A stretch of 6,000 nucleotides of DNA from Desulfobacterales bacterium. GTDB taxonomy: Bacteria > Desulfobacterota > Desulfobacteria > Desulfobacterales > RPRI01. Positions within the stretch are counted from its first letter, which is position 1. Every line of letters begins with the position of its first letter. Of the stretch, positions 1-5,879 are shown one piece after another. Location of the stretch: the NCBI GenBank assembly GCA_020052975.1, contig JAGVOC010000338.1, forward strand, positions 1-6,000. Direction: 5' to 3'. The translations under genes and the position numbers were made by a program. The notes beneath the pieces were generated by a model. That model was not told the DNA's origin and searched no databases. It saw only the letters and a list, made by a program, of their open reading frames with translations.

Positions 1-340
1 TGGGGGATAAAACCCCCGAAAGTATGTGATAGAGCCCTTTAAAAGATCCTGATTTTTCTATTGCAACCATGTCTGCCGGCTGTTCAACCACGCACACCAG
101 GGAAGTGTTTCTGGATGGATCGCTGCAGATATGACAGGTCTCTGTTTCACTCAATGCAAAACAGAGACTGCATATCCTCACCTTTTGCCTTATATCCAGT
201 ATGCTGGCTGCAAGCTGTTCGGCTTCTTTAAGCGGGGAACGCAGGATATGCATTGCAAGGCGTTCGGCGGTTTTTTCTCCAACACCGGGAAGCTTTGCGA
301 GATTTTTTATCAGATTCAGAATAGACAGCGGGTAGTGCAT
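1..340 (-). CDS. recR: Recombination mediator protein RecR, N-terminal part (runs off the window)
   Basis: RecR works with RecF/RecO to load RecA at single-strand gaps during recombinational repair. Translating the minus strand from the ATG at 340-338 gives 113 codons with no stop before the window edge. Visible in order are the helix-hairpin-helix (LPGVGEKTAERLA, residues 17-29), a four-cysteine zinc finger (C57, C60, C69, C72) and the start of the Toprim domain (VCVVEQPADMVAIE, 82-95). Full-length family members are about 200 residues, so a little over half is present. The start is supported by a GAGG ribosome-binding site six bases upstream. It is the third member of a dnaX-ybaB-recR cluster, but 262 bases separate it from ybaB because of an intervening repeat-like element, so it may be expressed from its own promoter. 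Identification is very secure; the C-terminal half cannot be seen. Confidence 0.96.
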   Translation of the reverse strand, partial: MHYPLSILNLIKNLAKLPGVGEKTAERLAMHILRSPLKEAEQLAASILDIRQKVRICSLCFALSETETCHICSDPSRNTSLVCVVEQPADMVAIEKSGSFKGLYHILSGVLSP

Positions 341-365
341 AAAACGCCTCAAATATGACGGCTTT

Positions 366-557
366 GTAAAAAGTCATTCTGTCCGCCGCGACGGATGCTT
401 CATCCTCGCCATGTTGAATTCTCGCTACGCGAGACGGCAAGGCCGATTCAACATGGTGAATCATTGCAGCGTACTAATATGTACGCTGCATTTCTCAAGA
501 TTCGCGCGCCTTGAATAATGAACTTTATACTTTGCCGTCTGAATATCGATTTTTTAC
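366..557. repeat. Palindrome-rich MITE-like intergenic element between ybaB and recR
   Basis: The ends form a terminal inverted repeat: GTAAAAAGTC at 366-375 and GATTTTTTAC at 548-557, matching at 9 of 10 positions. Inside are nested inverted repeats: CATGTTGAAT at 410-419 with ATTCAACATG at 446-455; a small TCTCGC/GCGAGA hairpin at 420-434; AGACGGCAA at 432-440 with TTGCCGTCT at 532-540; and a perfect 10-base palindrome with a 6-base loop at 465-490. No credible protein is encoded. The architecture fits a non-autonomous miniature inverted-repeat element or a structured dispersed repeat. I recall similar repeats in Desulfobacterales genomes, but that is memory, not a search. The outer limits are estimated from the inverted repeat; no clear target-site duplication is visible. 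The spacer 341-365 holds the recR ribosome-binding site, and 558-602 holds nothing I recognise. Confidence 0.6.
465..490. repeat. Perfect 10-bp inverted repeat (hairpin) at the core of the element
   Basis: TGCAGCGTAC and GTACGCTGCA flank the six-base loop TAATAT. This is the strongest single palindrome in the ybaB-recR spacer and would form a stable hairpin in DNA or RNA. There is no T-tract after it on either strand, so it does not look like an intrinsic terminator. It more likely belongs to the repeat element. Confidence 0.8.
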
Positions 558-602
558 GAGTTCATAAAATATGGTCGGACGGGGAATTCCGCATCAAAAA
601 AA

Positions 603-914
603 TCACATAAGTCCCGGGATACTGATGCCTCCGGTTAATTTGCTCATCTCCTGGGAAACCATTTCCTGGGATTTAGACAGAGCATCGTTAACGGCAGCAA
701 TAATAAGGTCCTGAAGCATTTCCACGTCGTTCGGATCAACAACCTCTTTTTCTATCCGTATGGAAACGATCTGTTGTTTACCGTTTGCCTGAACTTTAAT
801 CATGCCTCCTCCGGAAGCTGCTTCAACAGTTCTTAAAGCCAGCTCTTCCTGCATTTTGACCATGCCGGCCTGGAGCTTCTGGGCCTGCTTCATCATATTC
901 CCGATTCCCTTCAT
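603..914 (-). CDS. ybaB: YbaB/EbfC family nucleoid-associated DNA-binding protein
   Basis: This is a small homodimeric nucleoid-associated protein of 103 residues; the family is about 100-110 residues. Known members bind DNA as tweezer-like dimers and are repeatedly linked to dnaX and recR. The N-terminal amphipathic helix (GNMMKQAQKLQAGMVKMQEELA, about 5-26), the central sheet beginning VEAASGGGMIKVQANG (30-45) and the C-terminal helix with DLIIAAVNDAL match the family; the SGGGxxKV turn is characteristic. A TTG at 915-917 lies directly before the ATG, but the strong AGGAGG site (922-927) sits seven bases from the ATG and only four from the TTG, so I start at 914. The dnaX stop is 11 bases upstream and overlaps this ribosome-binding site, indicating one transcript and probably coupled translation. 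Confidence 0.95.
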   Translation of the reverse strand: MKGIGNMMKQAQKLQAGMVKMQEELALRTVEAASGGGMIKVQANGKQQIVSIRIEKEVVDPNDVEMLQDLIIAAVNDALSKSQEMVSQEMSKLTGGISIPGLM

Positions 915-921
915 CAAAATT

Positions 922-927
922 CCTCCT
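922..927 (-). promoter_or_regulatory. Strong Shine-Dalgarno of ybaB overlapping the dnaX stop codon
   Basis: On the minus strand AGGAGG lies seven bases before the ybaB ATG. Its first two bases are the last two of the dnaX TAG stop (926-928). It decides the ybaB start and implies that ribosomes finishing dnaX influence ybaB initiation. Confidence 0.85.
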
Positions 928-2611
928 ATAAAATCTTTGCATCCAGCACTTTCCCTTTAAATACGTCTACTGCATCAGTTACAAGGGGGTGATTAAGCGC
1001 ATCAGATATCAAAATATTAGTCCCGGTTTTCTCTTGGGCGGTCTTTAATTCAGAGGTTTTTTCCCCTTCCAAAGCAATTTCCATGCTCATTCCAAAAAAA
1101 TCTCTGCAAACTTTGTCCAAAATATCGAGGTTTTTCTTCCGTTTAACCATATTCAAATTAAAACTGTTTCCGCCAACTTCAATCTCAAGCCTGTTTTCAG
1201 TTATTTTTCTTATCGAACATTTCGCCATACTCGCAGCAAGTGAAGGATGTTTTTCGGATATTATTGTATAAAGCTTTCCCCAAGTTCTTTCAAAATTATC
1301 GCCCTGTTCAAGAGCTTTCTGTGTCATCGAATCTGTTGTGTCAGCTCCATATCCTTCTTTATTTTCAGGCTCAAGAACCTTTTGAGGCGTTCTCTCAATT
1401 AATTCATCCTTCGAATAATCCACACAAACCGTTGCTGCGTTAAAAACATCCTTTTTCTGTTTTCCCGGAATCATGTGCCTTAGATTATCGATTTTTTCAA
1501 TAAGAACATCTATAGGCAAAGCTGGTTTTATTTGAAACATTTTTAAAAAAACCATCTCAAGGCAAAGTTTCGGATTTGGCGAAAGCCTGACAGAGGATTC
1601 TTCCTTATATAGCACATCAAAAATCTGGTTTAATGTGGTTGCAGAAACATTCTTTACCTGTTCAGACATCATGACTATCTCATGGGGAGGTAAACTTACA
1701 AGCTTATTGACCTTCTTCACCATTTTGACTACAAGGAGATTCCTGAAATGCTCCACTATGTCATAATAAAGCTCTTTTATATTATGACCATTATTATAAA
1801 GATCATCCAGCAAATCAAGCAGAACAGGAAAATCCGAACTCAAAATAGCTTCAGAAATCATAAAAATTGCTCTTCTATCTATAATTCCAAGAATATCCAG
1901 GATGTTCTCATTCGTCACCGGCCCTTCGGAACAGCTAATAACAAGATCAAGAAGGCTCAGGGCATCTCTCATGCTCCCACCCGCAGCCCGCGCAATTAAG
2001 AAGAGGCTTTCTGAGACAATACTTACACCTTCTTTTTCACAAACCAAAGCCATATGGCTTACGATCAAATCAAGACTGATTCTTTTAAAATCATGGCGCT
2101 GGCATCTTGATAATATAGTAACAGGTATCTTGTGAGGCTCGGTGGTTGCAAAGATAAACATTACATGCGGCGGAGGTTCTTCAAGAGTTTTTAAAAGAGC
2201 ATTAAACGCCGGGGTGCTGAGCATGTGAACTTCATCAATTATATAAATTTTGTAAGAGCTGTATGCAGGCTTATATTTAACATTATCCCTGAGGTCCCGT
2301 ACATTCTCTACGCCATTGTTTGATGCTCCGTCGATTTCAAGCACATCAACAGAATTCCCAAGGGTAATCTCGGTACAGGATCGGCAGATATTGCAAGGAG
2401 CAGGAGCTGGGCCGTTTATGCAATTCATGGCTTTAGCCAGGATTCTGGCAACAGTCGTTTTCCCTGTACCCCGCGGGCCGGAAAAAAGAACGCCATGAGC
2501 AACCCGCCCGGCTAAAATGGAATTTGTTAATGTGCGTGTAACATGATCCTGACCTATAACATCATCAAAAGTCTGAGGGCGATACTTGCGAGCTAATACA
2601 AGATAGGACAT
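926..2611 (-). CDS. dnaX: DNA polymerase III subunit gamma/tau
   Basis: DnaX is the AAA+ ATPase of the clamp loader; it loads the beta sliding clamp and, as tau, links polymerase cores to the helicase. The 561-residue product has Walker A GPRGTGKT (45-52), a zinc module with C64, C73, C76 and C79, Walker B IIDE (124-127), sensor 1 ATTEP (155-159), the SRC arginine-finger motif (168-170) and sensor 2 GGSMRDAL (211-218). Domain III ends near residue 360. A low-complexity charged linker follows (about 380-435), then a tau-type C-terminal domain starting near FERTWGKL (440-447). The ATG has an AGGA site nine bases upstream. The gene lies downstream of two serine tRNA genes and 11 bases before ybaB. 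Two candidate -1 slippery sites (1544-1550 and 1451-1457) could give a short gamma form, as in other bacteria, but neither is proven. Confidence 0.97.
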   Translation of the reverse strand: MSYLVLARKYRPQTFDDVIGQDHVTRTLTNSILAGRVAHGVLFSGPRGTGKTTVARILAKAMNCINGPAPAPCNICRSCTEITLGNSVDVLEIDGASNNGVENVRDLRDNVKYKPAYSSYKIYIIDEVHMLSTPAFNALLKTLEEPPPHVMFIFATTEPHKIPVTILSRCQRHDFKRISLDLIVSHMALVCEKEGVSIVSESLFLIARAAGGSMRDALSLLDLVISCSEGPVTNENILDILGIIDRRAIFMISEAILSSDFPVLLDLLDDLYNNGHNIKELYYDIVEHFRNLLVVKMVKKVNKLVSLPPHEIVMMSEQVKNVSATTLNQIFDVLYKEESSVRLSPNPKLCLEMVFLKMFQIKPALPIDVLIEKIDNLRHMIPGKQKKDVFNAATVCVDYSKDELIERTPQKVLEPENKEGYGADTTDSMTQKALEQGDNFERTWGKLYTIISEKHPSLAASMAKCSIRKITENRLEIEVGGNSFNLNMVKRKKNLDILDKVCRDFFGMSMEIALEGEKTSELKTAQEKTGTNILISDALNHPLVTDAVDVFKGKVLDAKIL

Positions 2612-2635
2612 AATTAAATTTCCTGTGATATATAA

Positions 2636-2665
2636 TCAGGGCTATATTTTAAGTTAACACCCTGA
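2636..2665. repeat. Short inverted repeat just upstream of dnaX
   Basis: TCAGGG at 2636-2641 and CCCTGA at 2660-2665 form a six-base inverted repeat around an AT-rich 18-base centre. It begins 24 bases upstream of the dnaX start codon, so on the transcript it would be a weak leader hairpin; as DNA it could be an operator. There is no independent support for either role. Confidence 0.3.
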
Positions 2666-2747
2666 ATAAGCCACATAAAACCGCATAACGAGAAGTATTG
2701 CGAGACCCCAGTTTTGTTCGGTTCAAGAAAGGCATAACAACGCCTCA

Positions 2748-2796
2748 GGTTCATGGTTCATAGCCCATGGCTTCTGGTAAAAGAGAGAAACCAGAA
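2748..2796. repeat. Tandem heptamer and inverted repeat in the tRNA-Ser to dnaX spacer
   Basis: GGTTCAT occurs twice in direct tandem (2748-2761). It is followed by an inverted repeat, TTCTGGT at 2772-2778 and ACCAGAA at 2790-2796, with an 11-base loop. These low-complexity repeats account for the middle of the 277-base gap 2612-2888. The rest of that gap shows no gene and no convincing promoter for dnaX. The conserved SRP RNA core, which sits near dnaX in some bacteria, is also absent. Confidence 0.4.
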
Positions 2797-2862
2797 ACCA
2801 AAGACTTAAATAAATCGGGCAAAAATGGGCGCTATTAAAAGATTTCATTACACTCTATGAAG

Positions 2863-2880
2863 AAAGGTAATTAAACCTTT
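2863..2880 (-). terminator. Weak hairpin after the tRNA-Ser genes (possible terminator or processing signal)
   Basis: AAAGGT and ACCTTT form a six-base stem with a six-base loop, starting nine bases past the encoded CCA of tRNA-Ser(GGA) in the direction of transcription. The stem is AT-rich and is followed by CTTC rather than a run of T, so termination would be inefficient. Read-through into dnaX is plausible. Confidence 0.25.
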
Positions 2881-2888
2881 ATATTAAA

Positions 2889-2981
2889 TGGCGGAGAGAG
2901 AGGGATTTGAACCCTCGGTGCCGCTTTTGGCAGCACACACGATTTCCAGTCGTGCTCCTTCAGCCGCTCGGACATCTCTCC
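2889..2981 (-). tRNA. tRNA-Ser(GGA)
   Basis: This is a 93-base class II tRNA with a long variable arm. On the minus strand the acceptor GGAGAGA pairs with TCTCTCC, followed by discriminator G and an encoded CCA (2889-2891). The anticodon stem is CACGA/TCGTG with loop CTGGAAA. The anticodon GGA (2945-2947) reads UCC and UCU codons. The T arm contains GGTTCAAATCC flanked by a GAGGG/CCCTC stem. G73 and the large variable arm (a GTGCTGCC/GGCAC-type stem) are standard serine identity features. It lies 62 bases downstream of tRNA-Ser(CGA) with no clear promoter of its own, so the two are probably processed from one precursor. Confidence 0.97.
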
Positions 2982-3043
2982 ATTAACAAAGCTATTTTAA
3001 AATTACCCGTTGTATCCCAAAACAGCCAACCGATTTTATTCTT

Positions 3044-3136
3044 TGGCGGAGAGGGTGGGATTTGAACCCACGATCCCGTTTTTGACAGGATACCGCTTTT
3101 CGAGAGCGGGGCCTTCAGCCGCTCGGCCACCTCTCC
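3044..3136 (-). tRNA. tRNA-Ser(CGA)
   Basis: This is a 93-base class II tRNA. On the minus strand the acceptor GGAGAGG pairs with CCTCTCC, followed by discriminator G and an encoded CCA (3044-3046). The anticodon stem is CCGCT/AGCGG with loop CTCGAAA. The anticodon CGA (3100-3102) reads only UCG. The long variable arm pairs around ATCCTGTCAAAAACGGGAT, and the T arm has GTGGG/CCCAC around TTCAAAT. The D-arm region GGCCGAGCGGCTGAAGG is close to that of the second serine tRNA, suggesting ancient duplication. It is first in the tRNA pair, about 30 bases downstream of the -10 box of a good promoter. Confidence 0.97.
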
Positions 3137-3166
3137 AAAACTCACCAAATCCAAAACGGTGGTTTC

Positions 3167-3194
3167 AATATAACGTTTGGATGTTAGCTGTCAA
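3167..3194 (-). promoter_or_regulatory. Sigma70-type promoter for the serine tRNA pair
   Basis: On the minus strand a perfect -35 box TTGACA (3194-3189) is followed by a 16-base spacer and a -10 box TATATT (3172-3167, five of six to consensus). Transcription would start near 3160, giving a leader of about 24 bases before the first tRNA. Strength and position fit a stable-RNA promoter. It may also supply dnaX-ybaB by read-through, since no comparable promoter is seen between the tRNAs and dnaX. Confidence 0.75.
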
Positions 3195-3471
3195 TGGTGT
3201 TCTTTACATTCTTTTTGCCCCATATTCAACGTATTTTTAAGGGGGTCGGGAAGCAGGTAACAGGGGGCATGAATTCAAATTGGAAAAGAACTTTATTTTT
3301 TAACTTGAACTGCCATATTCTTTCTAGTATCAGTTCCCATCATTTTTTTATCAATCTATTTAGAAGATGATTCCGTAAAATATACCTGATTCGTCATGTA
3401 TAATCAGAATCTGTCCCCATGAACAAGTGGATGGACTTTTTATGAGGTCATCAGGGAAGGAAAAAATTAAT
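3195..3471. other. Divergent intergenic region between the tRNA promoter and the DUF1015 gene
   Basis: This AT-rich stretch separates the minus-strand tRNA promoter from the plus-strand gene starting at 3472. Apart from the candidate -10 box near 3399 and the ribosome-binding site at 3454-3461, I see no gene, RNA or strong repeat. AACTG and CAGTT around 3310-3335 form only a five-base inverted repeat followed by a T-run, which is too weak to call a terminator. Confidence 0.4.
3399..3404 (+). promoter_or_regulatory. Candidate -10 box for the DUF1015 gene
   Basis: A perfect TATAAT lies about 68 bases upstream of the preferred ATG at 3472. No good -35 hexamer is found 16-18 bases before it; the region there is AT-rich (TAAAAT). 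Transcription would start around 3411. This is plausible but weakly supported in an AT-rich spacer. Confidence 0.4.
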
Positions 3472-4797
3472 ATGGCAGACGTCATCCCTTTCAAGGGGAT
3501 TCTTTATAACACGAAAAAAATTGGCAGTTTGGCAGATGTTGCAACACCGCCATATGATGTTATCTCTAAAGAGGAACAAATTAATTTTCATAACAGGCAT
3601 CCTCAAAATATAATTCGTCTTATTCTAGGCAATGAAACAGAATTAGATGATGAAAAGAACAGCCGTTATACAAGAGCAGCCGCTTTTTTTAATGAATGGC
3701 TCACTGATGCTGTGCTCGTGCAGGATAGTGACCCAGCTTTTTACCTTTCTTCTGTTGAATTTTCAATTGGTACGGGGGTAATCAGACGTTTTGGCATTAT
3801 AGCTTGTATAAGGCTTGAGCCATTTGAAAAAGGAATAATTCTCCCCCATGAAAAGACTTTTTCAAAGGTAAAATCGGAGCGGCTTCAGCTTATGAAAGCT
3901 TGCCACGCCAATTTTAGCCCGGTTTTTTCACTTTTTTCCGGCAAAATCGATACACTGACTGTTCTTGAAAAATCAGCCTTGTCCGGAACCGCCCATTTAG
4001 ATTTCACCGACGACAAAGGGCACAGACATCTGCTTTGGAAGATAACCGATCCGGGTATTCAGGAAAATATTTCAAATGCTTTTAAAGATAAAATTCTTTA
4101 TATAGCAGACGGACACCACCGATATGAAACAGCCCTCAATTACAGGGAATGGGTATCAAAAAACAATCCTGAGTTTTCAGCAACGCATCCTGCTAACTTC
4201 ATAATGATGTACATATGCAGCATGGAAGATCCCGGATTGATAATACTTCCGGCTCATCGTCTGCTGACCGGAGTCATGGAATCAAATCTTTCCGGCTTTG
4301 AGCATAACGCTTCAAAGTACTTTGATATAACACAAATACCATTTGACCCAAAAGTGCCTGATAAGAAAATAAGAATGTTTGTCTCTGCATTAAGATCCGA
4401 GTCCTTAACAAACAAAATTGGTGTTTTAATTAAAAACAGAAACATCTTTTATATATTATCACTTAAACAACAGGCTTTGGAAACAAAATATGGAAACGAA
4501 CTTCCTGAATCCCTGATGCGCCTTGATGTAACTGTCCTAACAAAGCTGATACTTCCTGAGATTATAGGATTCGATCAGGCTGGTTTTGATAATGAAAAAC
4601 TAATCACTTACACGAGCTCCGATAATGACGCTATAGAACAAACATCTTCAGGAAAGTGCGATATAGCTTTTATTCTTAATCCCACAAAGATTGAGCAGGT
4701 ACAAAGGATTGCCGGCGAAGGCCTGATAATGCCGAGAAAATCTACGTATTTTTATCCCAAGGTAATAACCGGTCAGGTTATAAATAAATTGTCTTGA
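3472..4797 (+). CDS. DUF1015 family protein (function unknown)
   Basis: The 441-residue product fits the DUF1015 (COG4198) family, cytosolic proteins without an established activity. Family-like segments are the N-terminal ADVIPFKGI (2-10), ATPPYDVIS (24-32), NIIRLILG (46-53), LPHEKTFSKVKSERLQL (124-140) and, most distinctive, the central DGHHRYETA (213-221). No signal peptide or membrane segment is seen. The DGHHR box resembles the nucleotide-binding or catalytic box of the ParB/SerK fold; a kinase or nucleotide-dependent role is inference only. The frame is open from a GTG at 3427, with further ATGs at 3442 and 3472. I choose 3472 because GGGAAGGA lies about ten bases upstream and the protein then begins at the family's usual xxVIPFKG. 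It is transcribed alone and converges on the methyltransferase gene 17 bases away, with no obvious terminator between them. Confidence 0.88.
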   Translation: MADVIPFKGILYNTKKIGSLADVATPPYDVISKEEQINFHNRHPQNIIRLILGNETELDDEKNSRYTRAAAFFNEWLTDAVLVQDSDPAFYLSSVEFSIGTGVIRRFGIIACIRLEPFEKGIILPHEKTFSKVKSERLQLMKACHANFSPVFSLFSGKIDTLTVLEKSALSGTAHLDFTDDKGHRHLLWKITDPGIQENISNAFKDKILYIADGHHRYETALNYREWVSKNNPEFSATHPANFIMMYICSMEDPGLIILPAHRLLTGVMESNLSGFEHNASKYFDITQIPFDPKVPDKKIRMFVSALRSESLTNKIGVLIKNRNIFYILSLKQQALETKYGNELPESLMRLDVTVLTKLILPEIIGFDQAGFDNEKLITYTSSDNDAIEQTSSGKCDIAFILNPTKIEQVQRIAGEGLIMPRKSTYFYPKVITGQVINKLS

Positions 4798-4814
4798 GCA
4801 ACAACACCAACCGG

Positions 4815-5540
4815 CTAGGGTATAAACATTCTGTTAACTTCATCAGTATATGTGCCGTCATCATTATTATATATAACAAGGGGGGAAACGATTTTTGCGC
4901 CGGTGCGACCTCCTTTCACTCCCTCCACTATTACAAGTTTTGATTCTGAATTGCTTTTTGAATATATAAACCGGAAAAACTTTGGCTCAATCCCTGATAA
5001 ACGCATTTGTGTAACCATATCAGCTATACGCTCTGAAGGATAAATAATTAAAAACCTTCCTGAAACATGCAATAAACGGCTTGCAGCTTGAATAATATCT
5101 TTAAGAGTTATATCAATTTCGTGTCTCGCTATAGCCCGCTGATTATCGGAATTCACCCTCCCCGATTCGGCTTTTCTGTATGGTGGGTTACTCACAACAA
5201 TATCAAGAGGTCCGGAAATCATATCTGCATTAAGATTTTTTATATCGGCGCATAAAACTTTAACCCTGTCTTCAATATTATTATCCCGAACATTCAAGGT
5301 AGCAATATCAGCAAGATTTTTCTGCACCTCAACTCCGTATATATTAATTTGAGGATTCCGGTATGCAAGTATCAGTGAAATGATGCCTGATCCTGTTCCG
5401 ATATCAAGAATTCTATCTCCAGAGTTTGTTTTAACATGGCCTGCAAGAAGGACTGCATCTATTGAAAAACGGTATCCATTTCTATTCTGCTTAACACTTA
5501 TATTACCATTGAAGAAAGTGTCAGTAGTTAGCAAATCCAT
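4815..5540 (-). CDS. TrmN6-type tRNA (adenine-N6) methyltransferase, COG4123 family
   Basis: This 241-residue protein is a Rossmann-fold, SAM-dependent N6-adenine methyltransferase. The best-studied relative is E. coli TrmN6 (YfiC), which modifies A37 of tRNA1(Val). Visible are the family N-terminal GYRFSIDAVLLA (22-33), SAM motif I LDIGTGSG (45-52), the acidic end of strand 2 (E71), D99, and the catalytic NPPY (118-121) followed by the family extension YRKAESGR. The NPPY motif indicates exocyclic amine methylation; the exact tRNA substrate is inferred. Two starts are possible. The GTG at 5546 makes a 4-base GTGA overlap with the upstream DUF721 stop but leaves only four bases from the GGAG site. 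The ATG at 5540 leaves ten bases and is preferred. Either way translation is probably coupled to the upstream gene. Confidence 0.88.
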   Translation of the reverse strand: MDLLTTDTFFNGNISVKQNRNGYRFSIDAVLLAGHVKTNSGDRILDIGTGSGIISLILAYRNPQINIYGVEVQKNLADIATLNVRDNNIEDRVKVLCADIKNLNADMISGPLDIVVSNPPYRKAESGRVNSDNQRAIARHEIDITLKDIIQAASRLLHVSGRFLIIYPSERIADMVTQMRLSGIEPKFFRFIYSKSNSESKLVIVEGVKGGRTGAKIVSPLVIYNNDDGTYTDEVNRMFIP

Positions 5541-5542
5541 AT

Positions 5543-5860
5543 TCACACAGCTCCGATCCTAAATTTTATATCGCAAACAAGCTCTTTTCCAAGCGCATCA
5601 TTTATTTTTATTATCATATCTTTTTTATAATATTGAAGTTCCTGTATCCAAACAGGGCTGCTAACATAAACGAGAAGTATCTTCCCCTTGAACCCTGCCG
5701 GTTTGCTATTATTTGCAATAGCTTCTCCGACGACATTATTCCAAATGGTAAAAACGCTTGTTAGTTCCAAATCAGAGTCAGCGCGGAACTTATTTAAAGC
5801 ATCGCCTAAGATATTTCCAATATGCACAAAGTCATCCGGGTTTTTTTTTGTCTCTTCCAT
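5543..5860 (-). CDS. DUF721 protein, DciA-like
   Basis: This 105-residue protein belongs to the DUF721 family. That family includes DciA, which helps load the replicative helicase DnaB in bacteria lacking DnaC/DnaI-type loaders; the role here is inferred from family membership. Characteristic segments are IGNILGDALNKF (14-25), the FTIWNNVVGEAIANNSKP block with W40 (37-54), and LLVYVSSPVWIQELQYYK with W71 (62-79). Only the core domain is present, without a long extension. A TTG at 5867-5869 extends the frame by three codons, but there is no room for a ribosome-binding site before it, so the ATG at 5860 is chosen; its own site is weak (GAG ten bases upstream). A run of nine A residues covers codons 4-7. 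It is followed directly by the methyltransferase gene. Confidence 0.85.
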   Translation of the reverse strand: MEETKKNPDDFVHIGNILGDALNKFRADSDLELTSVFTIWNNVVGEAIANNSKPAGFKGKILLVYVSSPVWIQELQYYKKDMIIKINDALGKELVCDIKFRIGAV

Positions 5861-5879
5861 AAACGGCAAACTCTAAATA

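Noticed and set aside
131..358. Plus-strand open frame of 75 codons
   Set aside because: It is antisense to recR, whose frame carries the helix-hairpin-helix, zinc finger and Toprim motifs.
228..464. Minus-strand open frame of 78 codons
   Set aside because: It spans the palindromic element and overlaps recR in another frame. The codons encode only the inverted repeats, and no family is recognisable.
1083..2498. Several plus-strand open frames of 60-83 codons
   Set aside because: All are antisense shadows of dnaX without ribosome-binding sites or domain signatures.
2612..2888. Possible SRP (4.5S) RNA gene upstream of dnaX
   Set aside because: SRP RNA sits near dnaX in some bacteria, but the conserved GGTCAGG...GGAAGGAAGCAGCC core is absent on both strands.
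2960..3154. Minus-strand open frame of 64 codons containing GEVAERLKAPLSKSG
   Set aside because: It is a translation through the tRNA-Ser(CGA) gene. This peptide pattern is a well-known spurious protein from serine tRNA genes.
3010..3240. Plus-strand open frame of 76 codons containing ERVGFEPTIPFLTGYRFSRAG
   Set aside because: It is the antisense of the same tRNA-Ser gene, another familiar false protein; it has no ribosome-binding site.
3427..3471. 15-residue N-terminal extension of the DUF1015 protein from GTG 3427
   Set aside because: The sequence MDGLFMRSSGKEKIN does not resemble the family start, and the ribosome-binding site is positioned for the ATG at 3472.
4254..4445. Minus-strand open frame inside the DUF1015 gene
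   Set aside because: It is antisense to a clear family coding frame and has no supporting signals.
4763..4820. Possible terminator between the convergent genes
   Set aside because: CCGGT and ACCGG can pair only across about 36 bases, and there is no T-tract on either strand.
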